From positions 4,370,430 through 4,434,429 of the forward strand of contig CM041204.1 in NCBI GenBank assembly GCA_023078555.1: a stretch of DNA of 64,000 bases, given 5' to 3'. Source of the DNA: Ulva prolifera. Taxonomy: Eukaryota > Chlorophyta > Ulvophyceae > Ulvales > Ulvaceae. Shown here piece by piece: positions 47,301 through 56,900 of this stretch. The stretch's first letter is position 1. Each line of letters begins with the position of its first letter. The translations under genes were made by a program, and so were the position numbers. Under the pieces are notes generated by a model. That model ran no database searches, was not told the origin of the DNA, and saw only the letters and a program-made list of their open reading frames with translations.

Positions 47301-50300
47301 AAGTTTTGGACGAGAGGGGCTGCGTCGTACCACTGCAGGCGAGTAAGTCGGCCGCGATACTGCAGTATTAGTGTGTGGGTTGTCATGGGGCTCCAGGCTT
47401 GGGGGCTGCGCTCTCCTGCTCGGGTCGCTCGGCTGGCCAGTCTCGTCGTGCTCGGCTGTCTTGGGCATGCATGGGGGATGGTTTCGTGCGCGGCGGAGTT
47501 GGCTGTGTTTGTTGGCGCGTGCAGGTGGGGCTTCACGTGCTGGCAGGTGTGTGCGTTGACGCACAATTGGGGCGTTGCTGTTTCTGGGTGCGCCAGTGTG
47601 GGTGTGCTCGGTTCTGTATGCGCGGGGCGTCGCAGGGTCCCGTTGCTTCGTGCCAGGGTTGGGCGATTGCCTGTTCTGCGGGGGATGTCGACTGTGGCTT
47701 GGGCGTGTTGTGCTGATTTAGCGACGCTGTTCTTGACCTGTTTGCCCCGGTCTGGCGGGCTGCCTCTTCGAGTATCGACGTGGTTCCAAAATAATAACAT
47801 GCATGAAAGCTGTGGCTTGGGAGTGCTGTGGTCCTGCCACTGTGCAGCATGCAGTGCCTGCGGTGCGCATATGCATGCTGCCCGCCGCCTCGTCCGCGTC
47901 CTTGCCGCACACGCGCATGCATATGGGTGTGGCTGCGGGGGGGCTGTGCTTGAGTGGCACGCCGGCCGATTAGGTCGGGCATGGTGTTGGGGGCGCCGCT
48001 GCTTCTCCAAGTGCAGAATCAACGCAGAATGTTGCAGATCGCGCTTGCTGTGGCTCGGGCGTGCGGTGTTGCAATTGGCTCCCTGGCACTGAGTCGCACG
48101 CTACTTTTGCAGTGCTACCTGTCTCCGGGCCCCAACTTGACCAGCATAACCTGCACGCACATGTGCTGCGTGTGGCTGGCTGCGTAGTGTGCGGTTCCCC
48201 TGGTTGTTGCTCGCGGTACTACCTGCCTTGCATACTTTGTCCTTGTAACACACGCACTCACGGTAGCGGTACATGCATGAGGGGCTCCTGTGTACCGCCA
48301 ATCATGCATACCCTGCTTTACATATGACATAGTACCACATCAATCACGCCACAGGTTGAACAGTGCTGGTGCATCTGTCAAACCTGGGATTCAGGAATGT
48401 ACGGCAAATATGCGTGGGTGCAGTGGCGTAGACGTTGCAGGGGCCCCCGTCGCAGCCGCACTTGCCAAGCAGACTGCGTGGGCCCCCGCGGCGGCGAGCT
48501 GCGGCACTCGCTTCATGCATATGTTCAAGGACACCGCAGGGTGGAAAGCGAGCCCCCCCCGGCAGCAGCGGCATGTGCGCCGGGCTGGCTACCTCATGTG
48601 CTTGCATACGCAAGAGCCGCGCCCGCGCTTGCACTTTCTCGCACGTCGGGCCGGGGCCTCTGCTGGGGGGAATCTCTCGTGACAGCTTCTGCGCTGGACC
48701 GGTGAAACTGTCGCCTGCGTTCGAGCATGCTATCATCTAGGTCTCTCTTCCAAACGATGCTGATCAGTGGTGACGTGCAGGTGGCCCGAAGGAGATCGTC
48801 CCAGAGCGCGTCAAGCAAAGGCACCTCAAGACCGCTCTGGACTTCATGCTGTCTCTCGGTGGCCCTGTTTCCGGGAGGCTTACTCAGACGTTCATTCAGG
48901 GCATGATCCCGGCCATCCCCACTCAAGAGGAGGTCCCATGTGCGGCTCTTTGCATTGCTTGCTGTTCTGCTGCTGCAACCGAGCACCACGAGGTGATCTC
49001 CACCGCGGATAAGCAATGTCTGTGTGCCATCGAGTCCAGGCGTCTAATATTTAGGACAAGATTATCCCAGATAGCTATAGCATTCATGAGGGGAGCCTGA
49101 GGTCACTCTTAACCTGCCTACTCTAGAATTGCAGCAGCGCTGTGCGAAAACTTTACCTCCGCTTGTATATATATAGAATCACATCTTCACAACAAATCTG
49201 AGGCTTGCATGTTTGAACACATACGGTGAAAATGCAGATCTGGCGGCAAACGTTAGGGGCCAGATTGTCCCTCTGGGCTTGTACGACAACTTTGAGCGGT
49301 CGGTCGAGTACTTCTACATCATGCCCCGGATCATCCGCTTCCGCACGGCCATCGTCGGCAAAGTGAGCTGGTTCAACCTCCTCACCAGCCCCGACCCCGC
49401 TTCGGCGATCGTCGCCGACGGAGTCAAGCTCGAGCTGAGTGAAGCATTCGTTGACGGCAACACCGTGCGCCGCACCCACACGCCCTGCGCCCGCCTGCGC
49501 CTGCCAGCGCCCTGTGTACTGTATACAGTGCGGTGGGACGAGTCCACTGAAGAATATCACAACTGCATGCCAACAGTGGTGGACTTCTCTGCATGCTTGC
49601 AGCGCAGCGCCATCTCTGACAAGGAGTAGGGGGGAAAGCGTGCGCTGTCCCTGTGGGCAGGGCGCCTGGGCCTGCCTGGTCGCGGCCCTCCGAGTCGTGG
49701 TGGCATGGACGTGCTTTGAGACTGCGGAGTGGATTGCCTCTGACACATGTACCTGTGATGCGCCCTCCAGGGATCCTCAGGCGCAGTCGCGCCGCTCTCG
49801 TGTCCCATCTGGTCGTAGTTGACCGTGTGCGAGTGTGCGATCTATCCTTGCCTGGGGGTGACGAGGCCTGTTTGCGAGAGGCATGATGTATCAGGAACAA
49901 TTCATGCCAGCACATGAATCCTAGTAATTTGCCAGGCTCTGTGGCATGCGCCAGCTGCCATGCAGGTGTTTGTGAGGCTGCACACCCCCACCGGCTTGAT
50001 TTACGGCGCGAACCGGAGCTTTGCGGGGCCGATCGAGGGGGAGCCGACGTTCAACTTTGCCGCAATCCTGTACATGGACCGCGACTCCAAGGTCTGCGGC
50101 TACAACATTCAGGTGCGTGATGGAGTGACCGTGGAATGGCCGTGCCAGGTGACGATGGAGAGCTCCGTTCGTGCTCATGTTGATACTGCTGACCTTTTCC
50201 TCGGCAGCAAAGGTGCCAAGAGATCCTTTCCTGGGCAAGCTGACAAGCACACTTCACGCACCCAGGTGAGATCAGCGGCTATTCTCGTGGTGTTCAAATG

Positions 50301-52829
50301 CACGCTGGACATGCAGGCACCTCACTTTGGAGCGTTCAACCGGTTCATCGACCCGTTGCGCGACGGTGGCTTCCCGTCCCCGGAGGCGCTGGCCCTCGTG
50401 CCGGACTCCCCCTTCAAGCGCGCCTACCTGCCGAAGGAGGGCGTCACCACGTGGCTCGAGGAGATCTGCGACGTCGCGACCGGGGAGCTGTGCCTCCCAG
50501 TCGATGGCACAAAGTGCGCTTTGTTCTTGTTTGCATTGGTTTCCAAACACTGGTGAGAACTGCTTTGCGCTTTGCTATGATCATGACCCCTGCAACCACT
50601 ACAAGAAACTTGACCTCCCCTAGAGTGCGTCTGGGGCGGTTTATAGAAGACGCTTGGGGCAGATCTGTGCCGTTGGGCGTTGCGCTTGGGGCACATTAGG
50701 CCATGTATTGGGGCTAATGCTGGCCAAGGGCAAATGCTGTACGTGACCACAACTAGTTATCTACTTGTGCTGCTGTATCAGACAACTACAACTACCACTT
50801 CGCCCATGCACTCTGTTGCCACATCTTCAGAAGATATGTTGTCATGGACCCAAATGCTACTGCCACCCCCACTACTGGTGGAATTGCTAGTAGTAGCACA
50901 ATCACAGTCGATGCAGTGCTGACAATTGCCGGCGCTGTGCCGTTCGCATGCATGTGCCGTTCAAGGCCACAGGTGGCATGTGCACACGTTGCGCACACAC
51001 AGCAGCTGTCTTGCCGCGCGGGTGTGATGGTATGTTCTGGCCAGAACACCCGGGTGTTGCTGGTTGCGTGGGTGCGCGGTTCCCCTGGTTGTTGCCCGCG
51101 GTGCTACCTGCCTTGCTTGCTTCGTCCTTGTAACACACAGCAGCTGTCTCGCGCCTCCCGCTACAGCCGGTGAAGCAGCATACAGCTGCAGCTGCCGCAG
51201 GATACGTTTGACGCAGCGTTTTGTCTTGTGGCGCTGCGGGTCATATTGTCGATCATCTAAACTTCGTTGACAGTTTGAAAACCTGTGCCGCGTGAGACTA
51301 CGCTGTGGCGTTCAGGCCGGACTGCCCTGACTGGACAGCATGTGGTACCGTAAGAGAACTACACATGTACTGAGTGACGTGCGCACGGCACTAATCAAGG
51401 CAGGATCCCCGGTGCCGGGTGGCCTGCCATGATGATGATGCCTAGGTGTCACACGCGTGACACCTAGGCAGGCACCTGTATGCGGGTGTAATGTCTTGCG
51501 TGCTAAGCAATATGCTGGCCGTGTCGCCCGACACATGTAATGTAACATTGTCCACCGCTCGCATGCAGGTACTATGCTGACAAGGCAGACTGCATGGAGA
51601 AGCTCGGCCAGAAGCGCATCGGAGGCTACGACGACATCGACAGCGACACCCTCACTTGCCGGGCGCTGCACCGCCTGCTGGTGCCGACGCGGCCAGAGGG
51701 GCACTGCAAGCACCTCGCTCCCGACCTCTCGGAGGAGGAGGGCGGCGTCTGCATCGACCGCCTCAGCGAGGTGTACAACAAGCGCACCCCAACGTGCGGC
51801 CCTCCCCCACAAAACTGATCGTGATCCCGAAGTTCTGATGACACTGATGGCGGTGCTCCTTACATGTAATCGGCAGTGTAGCTGTACATGTATGTAGTTG
51901 CAGCTTACAAAACAGCGGTCGGCAGAAGACAAACACCAAAACCGAATCTCATCCGAATATTAATCAACAGCAACACAAACAATCACACTACAACCACAGC
52001 CACACCTCGGTGCAGCTGTACATGTATATAGCTGCAGCTGTGTTACAAGGACAAAGGCAGCAAGCCGGGCAGCACCGCGAAAGGAGCAAGCAGACGAAGC
52101 AAACACCAAGACACCCACGAACATCTCACCCATCACCGGCGCAACAAGCGACACAGATCCGCAGACCGCCAAGCACACACCCACACACCAGCGCACACAC
52201 GCACAGACCCACACACCCATATAGCTGCAGCTGTGTATGCGTGTGCTAGTGGGTGCCAGTGTTGTATTCAACCAAGTTGAATGAGGCATGTGTGCGATAG
52301 GACCCCGCGAAGTGCGCAGCATCCTTATATTTTACCTCGGTAGATGCAAGGGTGCACATGTACATGCCTGCACTGCTGGGTGGCTGAGAAAGCGCATGAG
52401 AAGTTGTATGAGATCTCAATCTAGATTGAGAGGCGACCTGTGGGACACGCATGGCCGTGTGGCAGCTGCAGCATCAAGGACCCACACAAGCACTCACGTG
52501 TCCCTGCGTGGTTTCTTGGTGTGCGTAGATGAGGATGTTGACAATTGAATGTAGATAGTTGTGTTGACAAACCCGATGCGTGGTGCTGCAGGTTCCAGTG
52601 CGGCTATGATGACGTTGGATACACAAACCCCATTGCTCCGGGAGGCATGGCGTATGTGAGTGGCGGCTACCCCGACACAGTCGCCGACTTCGCAACCACG
52701 GAGCCGGTCACTGTGCCTGGCCCGGTGTGCAAGGCGTCAGGGGCTGTGCGGAGGGAGGCCGGCAGCAGGCGCCGCACGTCCAGGTCCCGCTGGGGCAAGG
52801 CTTCTGGACCGGGAACACATGTACAATGA
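44374..52829 (+). CDS. Secreted NTF2-like protein with Cys-rich CRxLH/HCxH domain, copy 1
   Basis: Exons: 44374-44470, 48781 to about 48990, about 49177-49464, 49966-50112, 50317-50552, 51569-51770, then either 52599-52829 or read-through to a stop at 51818. Apart from the exon 2/3 junction the phases agree. A signal peptide opens it (MLSKWLASLLLLVAHVAVGL then CDEEEYD). Next come GPKEIVPERVKQRHLKTALD and PCAALC; NTF2-like folds follow (LAANVRGQIVPLGLYDNFER, SVEYFYIMPR; FNFAAILYMDRDSKVCGYNI). The Cys-rich block is SDTLTCRALHRLLVPTRPEG then HCKH and VC. The layout matches a secreted family I know from fungi. Function unknown; extracellular or cell-wall location inferred. Intron 1 (4.3 kb) is filled with retrotransposon pieces. 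TGTAA at 52963 could be its poly(A) signal. Confidence 0.72.
44574..44618 (+). mobile_element. 45-bp LINE family B micro-insertion (unit 1 only)
   Basis: Only cggtttcagtg...cttttgtaaa of the LINE terminus is present, between 12-bp repeats cgaagtaatatt at 44562-44573 and 44619-44630. Unit 2 lacks it (empty site near 54147). Confidence 0.8.
45203..45261 (+). mobile_element. LINE family B 3' end, diverged (unit 1)
   Basis: cggatgagag ... ctcccgttcactcttctgtaa, an older copy of the terminus inside intron 1; counterparts at 54248-54305 and 63056-63113. Confidence 0.7.
45956..46063 (+). mobile_element. LINE family B 3' end in intron 1 (unit 1)
   Basis: It starts gtgagtgcggttgttgtg and ends cccgttcactcttttgtaac. 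It is flanked by 12-bp repeats with one mismatch (cacRgtgtacac) at 45944-45955 and 46064-46075. A further 19-bp scrap of the same terminus lies at 46153-46171. Confidence 0.8.
46490..47048. mobile_element. Non-autonomous DNA element with 16-bp terminal inverted repeats (unit 1)
   Basis: gcataaatacgcgtat at 46490-46505 is the inverted complement of atacgcgtatttttgc at 47033-47048 with one mismatch. The interior is AT-richer than its surroundings and has no transposase. I could not identify a flanking target duplication or a superfamily. Extra aatacgcgtat copies lie just inside the left end. Confidence 0.5.
47240..48248 (+). mobile_element. LINE family A 3' region in intron 1 (unit 1)
   Basis: GT/GC-rich sequence ending tgcggttcccctggttgttg ... 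actttgtccttgtaacac, the same subfamily end as 42580-42652 and 51060-51134. The 5' limit is a guess from the composition change. The 282-codon open frame over it is UTR, not a gene. No target duplication was found. Confidence 0.6.
51012..51132 (+). mobile_element. Short LINE family A 3' end (unit 1)
   Basis: About 121 bp ending gcttcgtccttgtaa, between 17-bp repeats acacacagcagctgtct at 50995-51011 and 51133-51149. It lies in the intron after the fifth exon and is present in unit 2 at the same site, so it predates the duplication. Confidence 0.85.
51439..51470. repeat. Perfect 14-bp-stem hairpin (unit 1)
   Basis: tgcctaggtgtcac, loop acgc, gtgacacctaggca, about 100 bp upstream of the sixth exon in an intron. 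It is unchanged in unit 2 at 60440-60471. Confidence 0.9.
51905..52013 (-). mobile_element. LINE family B 3' end, antisense (unit 1)
   Basis: Reverse complement of the terminus (ttacaaaacag ... accgaatctcatccgaata ... actacaacc). It is flanked by 25-bp repeats with two mismatches at 51880-51904 and 52014-52038 (starting agctgtacatgtat). Confidence 0.75.
52044..52218 (-). mobile_element. LINE family A 3' end inserted only in unit 1
   Basis: 175 bp, reverse complement of the family A2 end (as at 8350-8524), terminating ctttgtccttgtaa on the minus strand. A perfect 18-bp repeat, atatagctgcagctgtgt, flanks it at 52026-52043 and 52219-52236. Unit 2 has a single intact copy of this target near 61027, so the insertion came after the duplication. 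It landed inside the right-hand target repeat of the preceding LINE B. Confidence 0.93.
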
Positions 52830-52962
52830 GAAGAACGAACCCGGTGTTTGCTTAAGTTGCATATCGTATGTATGTGTCGGCTTACAAGCGTCGTGCAGAG
52901 CATGCTGCTGTTCGCATGTGCTGTCTAGAGTTGTGGTCGGATTTACAGGGGACACTAGAGCA

Positions 52963-52967
52963 TGTAA
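52963..52967 (+). promoter_or_regulatory. Possible poly(A) signal TGTAA, tandem gene copy 1
   Basis: TGTAA 134 bp after the stop at 52829; the same motif follows copy 2 at 61771-61775. Confidence 0.45.
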
Positions 52968-52979
52968 ATGCTTTGCTAG

Positions 52980-53142
52980 GGGAGCAAGGGTTGCGATATG
53001 ATGCGGGCCTGGAGGACGCGATCCTGCCGGACTGAGTTGTGAGTGCGGTTGTAGTGTTCGTGTGTGTGTGAGTGTATGTTGCAGTTGATTCGGATGAGAT
53101 TCGGTTTCAGTATTTGTTTTCTCCCGTTCACTCTTTTGTAAC
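52980..53142 (+). mobile_element. LINE family B 3' end at the unit 1/2 border
   Basis: It starts with the ORF end (GLRYDAGLEDAILPD, stop) and finishes cccgttcactcttttgtaac. It is flanked by ctttgctag at 52971-52979 and 53143-53151. The identical insertion lies at 61788-61950. Confidence 0.85.
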
Positions 53143-53967
53143 CTTTGCTAGTGGAGGGATATATATGTGGTACCGAAATCGAGTCAAGACAGTCAGTTGC
53201 CACAGCTAGCTATAGCGCTGTGCAGGGGACGTGTACAGTTCCTCGTGGTGCACAACGCATTCATCGTTTGCTGCTGCTGCGCTTACTGCTCAAGATGTGC
53301 AAAGCCTCGTACTCGTGACGGATCTCGATCGCGAACAGTGCGCGGCGCTCCACAACGATCGATCGAATGGACCGTTGCATGCATGTGGTCGGAGCCACGT
53401 CATCGGAATGCGCCACTGCAGCACTGTGTATCGAGACATCGCAGACTGTTGTAGCCGCAATTCGCGATGATTGGGCTGGAGAGCTTTTTGGATGGCCGCC
53501 TGTGCCGGACGAGGTGAGCTGAAAGAGGTGAGGCACGTTCAGATGACGCCTCCGACGTGTGGGGACGTGCCAAAACGTGCATAGCCGGGGGCACAGATGA
53601 GTACGCGTGTGTGCATGCATGCGTATGCGCCACTACACGCATGCGTGCGATGATCGCTGCAGCCATGGCGCGGGGTGCAGGCTGGCAGCTGCGCGCAGGC
53701 GCGCTTGCCATATCGTATGCGGGCAAGAGGTCTTTAGCTGTGTCCCGCGACTCTGCAGGTGTTTGTAGCCGCCATATGTGCACTGCTATCGAGCGCTGGC
53801 AATTGATGCCTTTGTCGGCAATCTCCAATCAGTGCCAGCAACACGCGAACTCGCGATTGGTTTTGTATATCCACTGCAGCGCTAGCTGAGACTGTGCCTG
53901 AATCACGTCCTTCTGCCGTGCATCAAACGCTGCGGTAGGTGCAAAATAGACAGGGTGAGCAGTCAAC
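53143..53967. promoter_or_regulatory. 5' region of tandem gene copy 2
   Basis: 825 bp between the border LINE and the start codon, with no gene of its own. It probably contains the promoter. The part from 53565 on is shared with unit 1 (without the LINE that interrupts that copy). Confidence 0.4.
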
Positions 53968-56900
53968 ATGCTCTCCAAGTGGCTTGCAAGTCTCATGCTC
54001 CTGGTGGCGCATATGGCCGTGGGGTTGTGCGATGAAGAAGAGTACGACCTGCTACTCCCTGTCGGTGCGCTGCTCTCCTGGGACAGAAACTGGAGCGCTT
54101 GGGTCTGTAGCTAGCTTGCTTGAGCGCTGTAGATCTAGAGTAGCTCGAATTCCGCGGAGCTTATACCAGGCATATGGTGCCTCAGGCTGGGCCTGGAGGA
54201 CCCGGTGCTACCGGACTGGCGCGGTTGCAGTGTTGCCGTGTGTGCTTGTTGCATCGGATGAGAGTCTTTTGTGATTTTCGTCTTCTCCCGTCCACTCTTC
54301 TGTAAAAACTGGTGCCTCAGGCTGTTCACGTCGCAATTGGCCATATGGTACAATGTTCCGGGTACGACGTGCGCGGTGTGCGCGACTGGCGGCCAGCACA
54401 GGTTTGCAGTGTATGCATCCATATCGACCGAGTGAGCATTTGTTATGAGCACAGGTTTACAGCGCACGGCGTCCTCATGTGCACATACGACCGCACCGCG
54501 CGGCATGACACACATGTTTACGCACGCACCCCCTAGCGCGAACGCATCCAAATATTTCAACGCATCACTGGGACCTCTTGCGAAACGGAAATGTTCCCCC
54601 TGCTAGTCCGGCAGGATCGCGATCCTGACTTTCATCTCAGCGTCAAGCCTCCACAATGCCACGTGCGCTGCATGCAGACAGCGACAGCATCGCCCACTGC
54701 ACGAATGCGCCTTGCGGTCTTTGCAGACGAGTGAATATACGCCCTTTCAATTGTGTATACGCCCGCTCGCGCGACGACAATGCAATTGCTGTTCTGGTGT
54801 AGCCAGCGCTGGCCACCACCCCATGGCTGCAGTGGCCACCGAGCCGCATGCGCACAGCAGACTTGCTCATCGAGGCCGATATCGATTTTCCTGACCACTG
54901 TCCCGGTGTCGCTAGACTGAGGAGTGGGCGCTGCTGTAGTCACCACGGTGTACACGGTGAGTGCGGTTGTTGTGTTCGTGTGTGTGTGAGTGTATGTTGA
55001 TGTTGATGCGGATGAGATTCGGTTTCAGTGTATGTTTTCTCCCGTTCACTCTTTTGTAACCCCCACAGTGTACACTCGTGGCCGTGTGTGACTCGGAGTG
55101 GCTGTTGATTCGGAACAGATCCTTTTGTTGTGTTTGCATGCCAAGTGTCTATGCCCGTTCACTCTTCTGTGACCACTGCCCCATGGCGGCTTGTAGCGCC
55201 ATCCGTGACAGACATGATCATCGGACGACGGTCACTCGTCTGAAACGGCTGCAGCTCAGCACGTGTACCCATGCATGAGTGTGTCCAATTGAGTCACAGG
55301 CCTTCACAGCTGTGCCCAGGTCACATGTACAGGCCAGAGCGGCGGGCCCGACATGGAACACCCCTTGAAACCTTGCCATCTCGGCCACCTATCGCTAGGC
55401 GCCATATCTCATGTCAGCCGTTGCCACCAGGCTGCTTGGCCGGCTCTGCCCAGCATGGCGTGCACACGAGATCGGTTCTAAGCAGAGTTGCATAAATACG
55501 CGTATCTTTCGATTTCGATACGTCTAATACGCGTATTCCATTTCTAACGCACTTTATCAGCGTATGGTACGCGCGTACGTTTCGGACTTGAGCGTTTTGG
55601 AGAGCCTAGAACTATGCACTGTGGTGAACCCCTATCCACAAGGCCAAAGAACGTTTTGAACATCACTTGAATTGCACTGCTGTTGAGGAATACACTTCTG
55701 CACTTGGTGGATGTATCACAATCACAAATTGCCAACATCCTGAAGATGTTTCGGATGTCTCTGAACAGGATTCTCAGAGTGATTGATGCTGCATGTGGCC
55801 TGTGAATGGCCTCGTAAACATCACTCTGCACATGCCATAGCATGATGAACCTTAGTAACCTGATCATCTGATTGACTGCTAGTTCACTGTACTGTTCTCT
55901 GCAATAGTGTTCCTAAGCACAGATGACATCGACCGTGGCGCTACCAAGTCTGGCCATCACCGGCGGAGGCAAGCCAGTGCTGTAGCCTATACAGCGTACT
56001 TTTCAACCCCCCCTGATTGGAGCCAACATACCATACGCCTATTTTTGCTTATCGTACTTCATCACGAAACGTACTAATGAAACGCTGGTTCCAAGTGACT
56101 GCATGGCCTGCCAGTGTGCACGTGGTAAGGTGTATGTAACTCTGGATATACTTAGCCGCATCCTGGAGAGGACATCGAACACTCTGAATGGACGGGACCA
56201 CGTGCACGTGCCGAAGGGGTACCAATCTTGTGGTTGCAATTAATTGTGCCATGGGTGCCACGGCCGGCACATGTGCTGCAGCCCTGGCGTATCCTGTTCC
56301 AAGTTTTGGACGAGAGGGGCTGCGTCGTACCACTGCAGGCGAGTAAGTCGGCCGCGATACTGCAGTATTAGTGTGTGGGTTGTCATGGGGCTCCAGGCTT
56401 GGGGGCTGCGCTCTCCTGCTCGGGTCGCTCGGCTGGCCAGTCTCGTCTTGCTCGGCTGTCTTGGGCATGCATGGGGGATGGTTTCGTGCGCGGCGGAGTT
56501 GGCTGTGTTTGTTGGCGCGTGCAGGTGGGGCTTCACGTGCTGGCAGGTGTGTGCGTTGACGCACAATTGGGGCGTTGCTGTTTCTGGGTGCGCCAGTGTG
56601 GGTGTGCTCGGTTCTGTATGCGCGGGGCGTCGCAGGGTCCCGTTGCTTCGTGCCAGGGTTGGGCGATTGCCTGTTCTGCGGGGGATGTCGACTGTGGCTT
56701 GGGCGTGTTGTGCTGATTTAGCGACGCTGTTCTTGACCTGTTTGCCCCGGTCTGGCGGGCTGCCTCTTCGAGTATCGACGTGGTTCCAAAATAATAACAT
56801 GCATGAAAGCTGTGGCTTGGGAGTGCTGTGGTCCTGCCACTGTGCAGCATGCAGTGCCTGCGGTGCGCATATGCATGCTGCCCGCCGCCTCGTCCGCGTC

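Larger units (their letters stand above)
43760..52979 (+). repeat. Tandem array unit 1
   Basis: Homology to unit 2 begins near 43760 (gacgtgccaaaacgtgcata). From about 45.9 kb it matches unit 2 at an offset of 9,000, then 9,001 after an extra T at about 59228, and 8,808 after a 193-bp insertion private to unit 1. I noticed only about ten substitutions in 6 kb. The first 2 kb (43.8-45.9 kb) is clearly more diverged, with indels. Confidence 0.95.

Noticed and set aside
47244-48092. 282-codon plus-strand ORF, repeated at 56244-57092
   Set aside because: It lies in a LINE family A 3' UTR-type sequence, is Cys/Gly/Trp-rich from GT repeats, and has no domain.
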